Assembly: GCF_024347335.1 (NCBI RefSeq) | Contig: NZ_AP025463.1 | Span: 496,001 to 560,000 of the forward strand | Source: Vibrio celticus | Lineage (GTDB): Bacteria > Pseudomonadota > Gammaproteobacteria > Enterobacterales > Vibrionaceae | Direction: 5' to 3' | DNA: 64,000 bases | In this document: positions 1-8,020 of the stretch, in pieces | Numbering within the stretch: position 1 is the stretch's first letter | Layout of the letters: every line of letters starts with the position of its first letter | Notes under the pieces: model-generated | Told to the model about the DNA's origin: nothing | Seen by the model: only the letters and a program-made list of their open reading frames with translations | Databases searched by the model: none | Position numbers and translations under genes: made by a program

Positions 1-531
1 CATTTTTCGTTAAACGAACTGCTAAAGAACGATATGCCTGATCTGGTATTAACGGGCATTAATCACGGTGCTAACCTGGGTGATGACGTGCTTTATTCCG
101 GCACGGTGGCAGCAGCAATGGAAGGGCATTTTCTAGGTGTTCAATCGGTAGCGTTTTCTCTGGTGGGAAAAAAACATTTTAAGACAGCGGCAGTGATTGC
201 TCGTCGTATTGTCGAACAACATTTAGCAAACCCAATCCCGACCAATCGCTTGTTGAACGTGAACGTTCCTGATTTAGCCTTAGAACAACTGTCCGGTACT
301 CAGGTGACACGCCTAGGTGCTCGTCATCACGCTGAAGATATGATCAAGCAAAAAGACCCGCGTGGTCACGATATCTATTGGCTCGGCCCTCCGGGCAAAG
401 AGCAAGATGCCGGTGAAGGCACCGATTTTTACGCGATTGAGCATGGCTTTGTGTCGGTAACACCGTTGCAGGTTGATCTGACGGCGCATGAGTCGTTGGG
501 CGCGATGGCAACATGGTTAGGGGAGAAGTAA
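1..531 (+). CDS. surE: 5'/3'-nucleotidase SurE, 5' end cut off by the window edge
   Basis: The reading frame is open from base 1, so the gene begins upstream of the window. SurE is a metal-dependent phosphatase acting on nucleoside monophosphates and other phosphates, linked to stationary-phase survival. The visible part carries the family motif GINHGANLGDDVLYSGT, whose Asn is a metal ligand in the family; the N-terminal metal-binding DDG segment lies outside the window. The TAA stop is followed directly by the GTG start of pcm, so the two are co-transcribed and probably translationally coupled. This is the usual surE-pcm-nlpD-rpoS order of gamma-proteobacteria. Confidence 0.95.
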   Translation, partial: HFSLNELLKNDMPDLVLTGINHGANLGDDVLYSGTVAAAMEGHFLGVQSVAFSLVGKKHFKTAAVIARRIVEQHLANPIPTNRLLNVNVPDLALEQLSGTQVTRLGARHHAEDMIKQKDPRGHDIYWLGPPGKEQDAGEGTDFYAIEHGFVSVTPLQVDLTAHESLGAMATWLGEK

Positions 532-1158
532 GTGAGTAATCCGCAAGCTGAGCGTTTAATTACTTTTCTGATTGAAAATGGCATCCGAGATCAAAAGGTT
601 CTTGATGCGATTTACCAATTGCCGAGAGAGAGCTTTTTATCGCAGGCGATGTATCACCAAGCCTATGATAATAATGCGCTGCCTATCGGTCAGGGTCAGA
701 CAATCTCACAGCCATACATTGTTGCTAAAATGACAGAGCTACTTGAATTACAACAAGATAGCCGTGTCTTGGAGATCGGAACGGGTTCTGGTTACCAAAC
801 TGCGGTATTGGCTCAACTTGTTGATCATGTGTATTCGGTTGAAAGAATAAAGTCGCTACAATGGGATGCGAAACGTAGGTTGAAGCAACTCGATTTCTAC
901 AATATCTCAACTAAGCATGGTGATGGTTGGCAAGGGTGGTCTTCAAAAGCCCCTTTTGATGCGATTATTGTCACCGCCGCTGCAGAGTCGATTCCTCAAG
1001 CGCTTCTGCAACAGCTGAAAGATGGCGGTCGTTTACTGATTCCAGTCGGTGATGACGAACAGCAACTATTGAAGATCGTTCGACACGGCGATGAGTTTTT
1101 ATCGAGTGTTATCGAGATGGTGAGATTTGTACCTCTTGTTCCTGGTGAGCTAGCTTAA
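532..1158 (+). CDS. pcm: Protein-L-isoaspartate O-methyltransferase
   Basis: 208 aa, the usual length for Pcm. It transfers a methyl group from S-adenosylmethionine to isoaspartyl residues in damaged cytosolic proteins so that they can revert to aspartate. The SAM-binding motif VLEIGTGSGYQTAVLAQL is near residues 80-97, and the C-terminal MVRFVPLVPG is typical of the family. It starts at GTG, zero bases after the surE stop, with a GGGGAG ribosome site inside the surE 3' end. The neighbours nlpD and rpoS complete a conserved cluster. Confidence 0.96.
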   Translation: MSNPQAERLITFLIENGIRDQKVLDAIYQLPRESFLSQAMYHQAYDNNALPIGQGQTISQPYIVAKMTELLELQQDSRVLEIGTGSGYQTAVLAQLVDHVYSVERIKSLQWDAKRRLKQLDFYNISTKHGDGWQGWSSKAPFDAIIVTAAAESIPQALLQQLKDGGRLLIPVGDDEQQLLKIVRHGDEFLSSVIEMVRFVPLVPGELA

Positions 1159-1192
1159 TAAAAGACTAATGGTGTAGGTGGATAGAGAGTCG

Positions 1193-2107
1193 ATGCGTTC
1201 GAAGTTGTTAAAAGGAAGTACTTTACTGCTTAGCTGTGCCCTTGTTGGGTGTGCAGCGAATTCGCCTGCGCCCGTTTCAAACCTAAACAAGAATTACTCA
1301 TCGATTGATCGTGGTAGTTATCGTGGCAGTTACTATGAAGTTAAAAAAGGCGACACCCTTTACTTCATTGCTTATGTCACCAATAAAGACGTTAAAGACC
1401 TCATCGGTTATAACAAGTTGTCTGCTCCTTACACTATCCACCCAGGGCAGAAGCTTAAGTTATGGCGTCCTAGCTACAACGCGCCAGCGTATGGTAAGTC
1501 AACGGTAGCGGCAGCAGCAGTTGCTGCGCCTGTCGCCGCATCCACAACGTCATCTGCGGCAAGTAAACCGAAAACCACACCACAAAAGAGCAAAAACTCT
1601 AAACCGGCTCCAGCTCAAACTACCACCAAAGTGGTGAAAAAAGATCCACCGAAGAAGGTTGAACAATCCAAATCAAAGGAGTATGTTGGTTCTAAAGGTA
1701 AACAGAATGTTACACCGCCCACCAAACCAACAAGTGATAAAGTATCCAAATGGTTATGGCCAACTAAAGGGAGAGTAATCAAGAATTTCTCTGTAGGCGA
1801 ACAAGGAAATAAAGGCATAGACATAGCAGGACAGCGAGGTCAGCCAATAGTATCTACTGCAGGGGGAACGGTTGTTTATTCGGGTAATGCACTACGAGGC
1901 TACGGCAATCTAGTGATTGTGAAGCACAATGATAATTACTTAAGTGCATACGCGCATAACGACCGACTATTAGTATCTGAAGGGCAAAGTGTGAAACCAG
2001 GGCAGAAGATAGCAACAATGGGAAGCTCTGGAGCCAGCAGTGTTAGGTTGCACTTTGAGATTCGTTACCAAGGTAAATCCGTTAATCCAAAACGATATTT
2101 ACCTTAA
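1193..2107 (+). CDS. nlpD: Lipoprotein NlpD, LysM and peptidase M23 domains (murein hydrolase activator)
   Basis: About 304 aa from ATG 1193; a GTG at 1178 in the same frame is possible, but ATG 1193 gives a cleaner lipoprotein signal (MRSKLLKGSTLLLSCALVGC, lipobox LVGC). A LysM domain (YYEVKKGDTLYFIAYVTNKD) follows near residue 50. Next comes a long Ala/Lys/Pro/Thr-rich linker, then a C-terminal M23 domain (near residues 190-300). The domain ends with LHFEIRYQGKSVNP, but as in other NlpD proteins the full zinc-ligand set seems absent, so it should activate amidase AmiC rather than cut peptidoglycan. In relatives the rpoS promoter lies inside nlpD. Confidence 0.94.
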   Translation: MRSKLLKGSTLLLSCALVGCAANSPAPVSNLNKNYSSIDRGSYRGSYYEVKKGDTLYFIAYVTNKDVKDLIGYNKLSAPYTIHPGQKLKLWRPSYNAPAYGKSTVAAAAVAAPVAASTTSSAASKPKTTPQKSKNSKPAPAQTTTKVVKKDPPKKVEQSKSKEYVGSKGKQNVTPPTKPTSDKVSKWLWPTKGRVIKNFSVGEQGNKGIDIAGQRGQPIVSTAGGTVVYSGNALRGYGNLVIVKHNDNYLSAYAHNDRLLVSEGQSVKPGQKIATMGSSGASSVRLHFEIRYQGKSVNPKRYLP

Positions 2108-2205
2108 ATACAATATGCAAAAATTACGTATTGTATGGAGTGACATAGTCATTTAGCGACATATGAAGTTGTAATGTCATGCTAATTTCGCCAGGGGGAG
2201 GCGTT

Positions 2206-3186
2206 ATGAGTATAAGCAATGCAGTAACCAAAGAAGAGTTCGATCTTGACCAAGCAACCACGGAACCGGAAGCTCTTGGAAAAGCAAAACGAACAGTCAC
2301 TAAGAAAACCGAAGCGAAAGAAGAAGTTGAAGTTACGTCTAAAAGTTTAGATGCCACTCAACTCTACTTAGGCGAAATTGGTTTCTCACCACTACTAACC
2401 GCTGAAGAAGAAGTGCTATATGCACGTCGAGCTCTACGCGGTGATGAAGCAGCACGTAAACGCATGATCGAAAGTAACCTGCGTTTAGTGGTAAAAATTT
2501 CACGTCGTTATAGCAACCGCGGCCTTGCACTTCTCGATCTAATCGAAGAAGGCAACCTAGGTTTGATTCGCGCCGTAGAGAAGTTTGATCCAGAGCGTGG
2601 CTTCCGCTTCTCAACTTACGCGACATGGTGGATTCGTCAAACCATTGAACGTGCGTTAATGAATCAGACTCGCACTATCCGTTTGCCAATCCATGTTGTG
2701 AAAGAGCTGAACATCTACCTACGTACTGCAAGAGAGCTATCACAAAAGCTTGACCATGAACCAACGGCAGAAGAAATTGCTTCTAAGCTAGATAAGCCGG
2801 TTGGTGATGTGAGCAAGATGCTTCGTCTAAACGAAAGAGTGAGCTCTGTTGATACGCCAATTGGTGGTGACGGTGAGAAAGCGCTGTTGGATATTATTCC
2901 AGACATCAATAATTCAGATCCTGAGGTTTCAACTCAAGATAGCGATATCAAGAACTCGTTGATTTTCTGGCTTGATGAGCTGAATCCTAAGCAGAAAGAG
3001 GTGCTTGCACGTCGATTTGGACTACTGGGTTATGAACCGTCAACATTAGAAGAAGTAGGCCGCGAAATCAGCCTGACTCGTGAACGTGTTCGTCAAATCC
3101 AAGTTGAAGGTCTTCGCCGTCTACGTGAGATTCTTATCAAGCAAGGTCTGAATATGGAAAACCTGTTCAACGTAGAAAACGACTAG
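2206..3186 (+). CDS. rpoS: RNA polymerase sigma factor RpoS (sigma-38)
   Basis: 326 aa from ATG 2206, which has a very strong ribosome site (AGGGGGAGG, 2193-2201). An in-frame ATG at 2179 has no such site, so I prefer 2206. Region 1.2 (DATQLYLGEIGFSPLLTAEE), region 2 (NLRLVVKISRRYSNRGLALL, then DLIEEGNLGLIRAVEKFDPE and FSTYATWWIRQTIERAL), region 3 and the region 4 helix-turn-helix (TLEEVGREISLTRERVRQIQ) are all present. It directs stationary-phase and general stress transcription, and in vibrios also affects motility, chitin use and protease expression. A strong terminator follows. Confidence 0.97.
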   Translation: MSISNAVTKEEFDLDQATTEPEALGKAKRTVTKKTEAKEEVEVTSKSLDATQLYLGEIGFSPLLTAEEEVLYARRALRGDEAARKRMIESNLRLVVKISRRYSNRGLALLDLIEEGNLGLIRAVEKFDPERGFRFSTYATWWIRQTIERALMNQTRTIRLPIHVVKELNIYLRTARELSQKLDHEPTAEEIASKLDKPVGDVSKMLRLNERVSSVDTPIGGDGEKALLDIIPDINNSDPEVSTQDSDIKNSLIFWLDELNPKQKEVLARRFGLLGYEPSTLEEVGREISLTRERVRQIQVEGLRRLREILIKQGLNMENLFNVEND

Positions 3187-3222
3187 TTGAACGGATGATG
3201 CTTCTCTAAATAGAAGACAAAT

Positions 3223-3253
3223 AAAAACGCTGACTTTAAGTCAGCGTTTTTTT
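3223..3253. terminator. Rho-independent terminator between convergent rpoS and mutS
   Basis: The stem AAACGCTGACTT / AAGTCAGCGTTT is followed by a T-run on the plus strand and preceded by an A-run. It can therefore stop transcription from both rpoS and the facing mutS gene. Confidence 0.9.
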
Positions 3254-3326
3254 GTTTGTGGCTTTGGTATTTCATGCCGTCTAATGAAAATAGCAGTACG
3301 GCCATAACAAGCTACTTGGTAAGAAA

Positions 3327-5888
3327 CTAAAGCAGCTTCTTCAAGCGGTAAAGTTCTTCTAATGCTTGGCGAGGAGTTAGATCATCAGGATCAACATTCG
3401 CCAGTGCTTGCTCTACTTCACTCGGCTCTGGGATCAGACTCAGTTGATTTGCGATATCGACACCGCTTGGCTTCGATGTTGGCGACTCGACACTTAACGC
3501 TTCTAGTTGAGTCAGCTTCGCACGAGCATTCTTGATCACCGCTTTCGGTACGCCAGCTAGACCTGCAACCGCTAGACCGTAAGATTTACTTGCTGCACCT
3601 TCTTGAACTGCGTGCATAAAGGCAATACTGTCACCATGCTCAACCGCATCTAGGTGTACGTTAGCCAGTGTTGGAAGTTGGTTAGGCAGTTCAGTTAGCT
3701 CAAAGTAGTGCGTTGCAAACAGTGTCATCGCATTGATTTGATTAGCTAGCCATTCCGCACTTGCCCAAGCCAGAGATAGGCCATCGTAAGTACTGGTACC
3801 ACGACCGATTTCATCCATTAGCACTAGGCTATTTGGTGTCGCGTTGTGCAGGATATTTGCGGTTTCTGTCATCTCAACCATGAAGGTTGAACGACCAGAA
3901 GCCAAATCATCGGATGCGCCAATACGCGTAAAGATACGGTCGATAGAGCCGATGGTTGCGCTTTCTGCAGGAACATAACAACCGATATGAGCCATCAATG
4001 CGATGAGTGCCGTTTGGCGCATGTAGGTCGATTTACCACCCATGTTGGGACCCGTGATGATCAGCATCTTACGTTGATCATTCAGGTCGATAGGGTTAGC
4101 AATGAAAGGTTCGTCCATCACTTGTTCAACAACAGGGTGACGACCGGCCTGAATTTGTACGCCAGCAGACTCTGTCATGGTTGGACGACAGTAATCAAGG
4201 GTATCTGCACGCTCAGCCAAGTTCTGTAGAACATCAAGCTGAGATACTGAAGAGGCGATATTTTGTAGGCGCTCTAGATACGGCAGTAGTAAGTCAAACA
4301 ACTCTTCCCACAGCTGTTTCTCGATAGCGAGTGCTTTCGACTTAGAGTTAAGTACTTTGTCTTCGTGCTCTTTAAGCTCAGGAATGATGTAACGCTCAGC
4401 ATTTTTCAGCGTTTGACGACGAACATAGTGTGGCGGCACAAGATGGCTTTGCCCACGGCTTACTTGAATGAAGAAACCATGTACGTTGTTGTAGCCAACT
4501 TTTAGCGTGTCGATGCCATGACGTTCACGCTCTTCTTGCTCAAGCTTATCAAGAAATTCGGTTGCGCCTGCTGCAAGGTCGCGCCATTCGTCTAACTCGG
4601 CATTGTAGCCTTCTGCAATCACACCACCGTCACGGATAACGACCGGTGGGTTCTCTTTGATTGCACGCTCAAGCAGCTCAGAAACCTCATCCACAGGAGA
4701 AGCATATTGAGCAAGTTGAGTTAGGTATGGGTGCTTCAGTTGCGTCAGTGTTTCAGCAAGCTCTGGCAAATATTCCATTGCTTGGCGAAGACGCGCCATA
4801 TCACGTGGACGAGCAGAGCGAAGTGCTAACCGAGCAAGAATACGTTCAATATCACCAATCTGCTTTAAGGTTGGCTGTAGCTCTGTGAATAGAGCCAGAT
4901 CTTTCATCTCACCAATCGCATCTAGGCGCTGATCGAGTGCAGAGATATTGCGCATTGGTTGATGTAACCAGCGCTTAAGCATACGGCTACCCATTGCTGT
5001 CGCAGTGTGATCAAGTACTTCGGCAAGGGTGTTATCAGTACCACCACCAAGATTTTGCGTGATCTCCAAATTACGACGAGTTGCAGCATCAAGGATCACC
5101 GAGTGATCTTGTTTATCCATCGTCAGTGAACGGATATGAGGAAGGGCAGTACGCTGGGTATCTTTCACGTATTGGATCAAACAACCAGCCGCACATAGAC
5201 CCAGTTTCGCGCTTTCTACGCCAAAGCCAACCAGATCGCGAGTGCCAAACTGCTTATTCAATTGCTGCTTAGCGGTGTCTAATTCAAATTCCCATACAGG
5301 GCGGCGGCGGTTGCCATTACGGCTTGCCATTAGATTGACGGGTTCGAAATCTTCAGGGAAGAGTAGCTCACGTGGTGAGGTTCTCTGCAGTTCTGCGGCC
5401 ATTGCTTCTTCGGTTTCTGGCTCGCAGAGTTGGAACCGACCGGAGGTGATATCCAGTGTCGCGTAACCAAACTTACCGTTGTGATGGTAGATGGCAGCAA
5501 TCAGGTTATCAACGCGCTCAGAAAGCAATGCTTCATCGGTCACGGTACCGGGTGTGACGATACGTACAACAGCACGCTCAACAGGGCCTTTTGAAGTTGC
5601 TGGATTACCAATCTGTTCACAAATTGCTACGGATTCACCAAGTTGCACTAACTTTGCAAGGTACCCTTCAACGGCATGGTAAGGAACACCCGCCATAGGA
5701 ATAGGCTCACCGTTTGATGAACCGCGTTTAGTCAGTGAAATATCGAGGAGTTGAGAAGCTTTTTTAGCATCATCGTAGAAAAGCTCGTAGAAATCGCCCA
5801 TGCGGTAGAACAGCAGAATTTCTGGGTTTTCTGCTTTCAGTTTTAGGTACTGCTGCATCATGGGAGTATGTTTTTGATCGGCTTTCAC
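3327..5888 (-). CDS. mutS: DNA mismatch repair protein MutS
   Basis: 853 aa, full length. MutS recognises mismatches and small loops and recruits MutL. The mismatch-binding F-x-E motif is at F33-Y34-E35 in MGDFYELFYDDAKKAS. The C-terminal ATPase has Walker A GPNMGGKSTYM, LVLMDEIGRGTSTYDGLSLA (Walker B and signature) and the ATHYFELTEL segment. The C-terminal tail ends in DLTPRQALEELYRLKKLL, the tetramerisation region. It faces rpoS across a shared terminator, the usual position in vibrios and enterics. Codon use matches its neighbours, so there is no sign of transfer. Confidence 0.98.
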   Translation of the reverse strand: MKADQKHTPMMQQYLKLKAENPEILLFYRMGDFYELFYDDAKKASQLLDISLTKRGSSNGEPIPMAGVPYHAVEGYLAKLVQLGESVAICEQIGNPATSKGPVERAVVRIVTPGTVTDEALLSERVDNLIAAIYHHNGKFGYATLDITSGRFQLCEPETEEAMAAELQRTSPRELLFPEDFEPVNLMASRNGNRRRPVWEFELDTAKQQLNKQFGTRDLVGFGVESAKLGLCAAGCLIQYVKDTQRTALPHIRSLTMDKQDHSVILDAATRRNLEITQNLGGGTDNTLAEVLDHTATAMGSRMLKRWLHQPMRNISALDQRLDAIGEMKDLALFTELQPTLKQIGDIERILARLALRSARPRDMARLRQAMEYLPELAETLTQLKHPYLTQLAQYASPVDEVSELLERAIKENPPVVIRDGGVIAEGYNAELDEWRDLAAGATEFLDKLEQEERERHGIDTLKVGYNNVHGFFIQVSRGQSHLVPPHYVRRQTLKNAERYIIPELKEHEDKVLNSKSKALAIEKQLWEELFDLLLPYLERLQNIASSVSQLDVLQNLAERADTLDYCRPTMTESAGVQIQAGRHPVVEQVMDEPFIANPIDLNDQRKMLIITGPNMGGKSTYMRQTALIALMAHIGCYVPAESATIGSIDRIFTRIGASDDLASGRSTFMVEMTETANILHNATPNSLVLMDEIGRGTSTYDGLSLAWASAEWLANQINAMTLFATHYFELTELPNQLPTLANVHLDAVEHGDSIAFMHAVQEGAASKSYGLAVAGLAGVPKAVIKNARAKLTQLEALSVESPTSKPSGVDIANQLSLIPEPSEVEQALANVDPDDLTPRQALEELYRLKKLL

Positions 5889-6009
5889 AGTTAACTTCTT
5901 TCGTTTATTTCTATTGCGGCTTAGGATACGTGAAAGCGTTTCGTGCGAAAAGCGGCTGATGCGAAAAGATGCGAATCCAAATGATATGACAGTAAATAAA
6001 GGGAAGCAG

Positions 6010-6507
6010 ATGATGCAGATGACTCAAGACCTTAGTGAACAGCTTGGACATTTACTCGCTAAACACAAACACGTGTTAGTGACGGCTGAATCTTGCACTG
6101 GCGGAGGTGTCGCGAGTGCAGTCACCGATATTGCGGGCAGCTCTGGATGGTTTGATCGCGCTTTTGTTACGTACAGCAATGAAGCCAAACAAGAGATGAT
6201 CGGTGTACAGCTTAAAACCTTAATGGAGTTCGGCGCCGTGAGTGAGCCTGTCGTAATAGAAATGGCGAGCGGGGCATTGCAACATTCAAACGGGACGATC
6301 TCTGTATCAATCAGTGGCATCGCTGGCCCAGGTGGCGCGACCGAAGATAAGCCTGTTGGTACAGTATGCTTCGCGTGGAAAGCGCTAAATGGCTGGTATA
6401 AAGTAGAAACGCATGTATTTACAGGCGACAGATCACAAGTACGCCAACAAGCCACGCACCATGCCCTGCAAGTTATTTATGATTACCTATCAATGGAAGG
6501 TAAATAA
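6010..6507 (+). CDS. pncC: Nicotinamide-nucleotide amidohydrolase (CinA C-terminal domain family)
   Basis: About 165 aa from ATG 6010 (AAGGGAAG just upstream); the frame is open further 5' to 5914, but no good ribosome site precedes those starts. The protein is the stand-alone CinA C-terminal domain, a deamidase converting NMN to nicotinate mononucleotide in pyridine-nucleotide salvage. Motifs VTAESCTGGGVASAVTDIAG, VTYSNEAKQEMIGV and SISGIAGPGGATEDKPVGTV are all present. It lies directly upstream of recA, as in E. coli (ygaD-recA), but recA has its own LexA-controlled promoter, so the link is mainly positional. Confidence 0.92.
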   Translation: MMQMTQDLSEQLGHLLAKHKHVLVTAESCTGGGVASAVTDIAGSSGWFDRAFVTYSNEAKQEMIGVQLKTLMEFGAVSEPVVIEMASGALQHSNGTISVSISGIAGPGGATEDKPVGTVCFAWKALNGWYKVETHVFTGDRSQVRQQATHHALQVIYDYLSMEGK

Positions 6508-6536
6508 CATTTGTACAAATTATTTTCATACAGGTA

Positions 6537-6564
6537 TAGACACTGTATGAATCAACAGTATAAT
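6537..6564 (+). promoter_or_regulatory. recA promoter with LexA box in the spacer
   Basis: The -35 is TAGACA (6537-6542) and the -10 a perfect TATAAT (6559-6564), 16 bases apart. The whole spacer is CTGTATGAATCAACAG, a perfect match to the LexA consensus CTGT-N8-ACAG (6543-6558). This is the same architecture as E. coli recA: LexA occupies the promoter core and is removed after DNA damage. Confidence 0.93.
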
Positions 6565-6646
6565 GAAAGCCAATTAGTCACCCCTATGTGGGTTAGAAAT
6601 AGATTCTAGATCGTTTGTTGAGACAACCGATTATGTGGAGATAGAA

Positions 6647-7687
6647 ATGGACGAGAATAAACAAAAAGCGTTAGCCGCAGCCCTTGGTCAGATTGAAAAG
6701 CAATTTGGTAAAGGTTCTATCATGCGTCTTGGTGATAACCGCACAATGGACGTAGAAACTATTTCTACAGGTTCTCTATCTCTAGATATCGCACTAGGTG
6801 CTGGTGGCCTACCGATGGGACGTATCGTAGAAGTTTACGGTCCTGAATCATCAGGTAAAACAACGCTAACGCTTGAGCTTATTGCTGCAGCACAGAAAGT
6901 GGGCAAAACGTGTGCATTCGTTGATGCGGAGCACGCACTAGACCCTATCTACGCTCAAAAGCTTGGTGTTGATATCGATGCACTTCTTGTTTCTCAACCA
7001 GATACGGGTGAGCAAGCGCTTGAAATCTGTGATGCACTGGCTCGTTCAGGTGCAATCGACGTTCTTGTTATTGACTCAGTAGCAGCACTAACACCAAAAG
7101 CAGAAATCGAAGGCGAAATGGGCGATAGCCACATGGGTCTTCAGGCTCGTATGCTTTCTCAAGCAATGCGTAAGCTGACGGGTAACCTTAAGCAGTCTAA
7201 CTGTATGGCTATCTTCATTAACCAAATTCGTATGAAAATTGGTGTGATGTTCGGTAACCCAGAAACAACAACAGGTGGTAACGCACTTAAGTTCTACGCA
7301 TCTGTTCGTCTTGATATTCGCCGTACTGGTGCGATTAAAGATGGTGATGAAGTTGTTGGTAATGAAACTCGTATCAAGGTCGTTAAGAACAAGATTGCAG
7401 CACCATTCAAACAGGCTGAAACTCAAATCCTTTACGGTAAAGGCTTCAACCGCGAAGGTGAGCTTATCGACCTAGGTGTTAAGAATAAGCTAGTAGAAAA
7501 AGCAGGCGCTTGGTACAGCTACAAAGGCGATAAGATCGGTCAAGGTAAAGCTAACGCTGGTAAATACCTACGTGAAAATCCAGAAGTTGCTCTAGAGATC
7601 GATACTAAACTTCGTGAGTTACTACTGACTCCTGCTGTTCTTGAAGAGAAAGACGCAGAGAAAGAAGAAGAAAACGAAGAGCTATAA
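6647..7687 (+). CDS. recA: DNA recombinase RecA
   Basis: 346 aa from ATG 6647, with GTGGAG six bases upstream; the frame extends to a GTG at 6635 but that would bury the ribosome site. RecA forms filaments on single-stranded DNA, drives strand exchange, and triggers LexA and UmuD self-cleavage. Walker A GPESSGKT is at residues 65-72, Walker B VLVIDSVAAL follows, and the L2 DNA-binding loop (IFINQIRMKIGVMFGNPETT) is present. The acidic C-terminal tail (EEKDAEKEEENEEL) is typical. Expression should be SOS-induced through the LexA box upstream. Confidence 0.98.
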   Translation: MDENKQKALAAALGQIEKQFGKGSIMRLGDNRTMDVETISTGSLSLDIALGAGGLPMGRIVEVYGPESSGKTTLTLELIAAAQKVGKTCAFVDAEHALDPIYAQKLGVDIDALLVSQPDTGEQALEICDALARSGAIDVLVIDSVAALTPKAEIEGEMGDSHMGLQARMLSQAMRKLTGNLKQSNCMAIFINQIRMKIGVMFGNPETTTGGNALKFYASVRLDIRRTGAIKDGDEVVGNETRIKVVKNKIAAPFKQAETQILYGKGFNREGELIDLGVKNKLVEKAGAWYSYKGDKIGQGKANAGKYLRENPEVALEIDTKLRELLLTPAVLEEKDAEKEEENEEL

Positions 7688-7742
7688 GCTAACGTTTTGT
7701 AGAGTGGGTGTTTGAAAGAAGCCATCCGCTTTGAAAGAACTT

Positions 7743-7775
7743 AAAGCCTCGCATATTTTATGCGGGGCTTTTTTA
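7743..7775 (+). terminator. recA terminator
   Basis: Stem AAAGCCTCGCAT / ATGCGGGGCTTT with a five-base loop is followed by TTTTTA. The remaining stretch up to alaS (7776-8020) holds no gene that I can support; it should carry the alaS promoter. Confidence 0.88.
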
Positions 7776-8020
7776 TTGGAGCAGCTCCGTCGAGCATGTC
7801 TTTGGTCAACTCTCTTTCGTTGACTGAGTTTCTTCGATATTAGGTCGTCAATTTAGTTCTGCTTTTCCACGGCTAGATATAGTGGAATATTCTTCATTTT
7901 ATCGAATTCCCACTAAAATCCTGCCCAAGGGTGTCTTTTCTACAAGAAAACTAGTCGAAGCCTTAACCATGATCTACAATACGGCAAAATTCTAACTCGA
8001 CTATTTTCAGGAAGAGCTGC

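Noticed and set aside
2179..2205. Upstream ATG 2179 as the start of RpoS
   Set aside because: The strong ribosome site at 2193-2201 lies between this ATG and ATG 2206, which fits the usual RpoS N-terminus.
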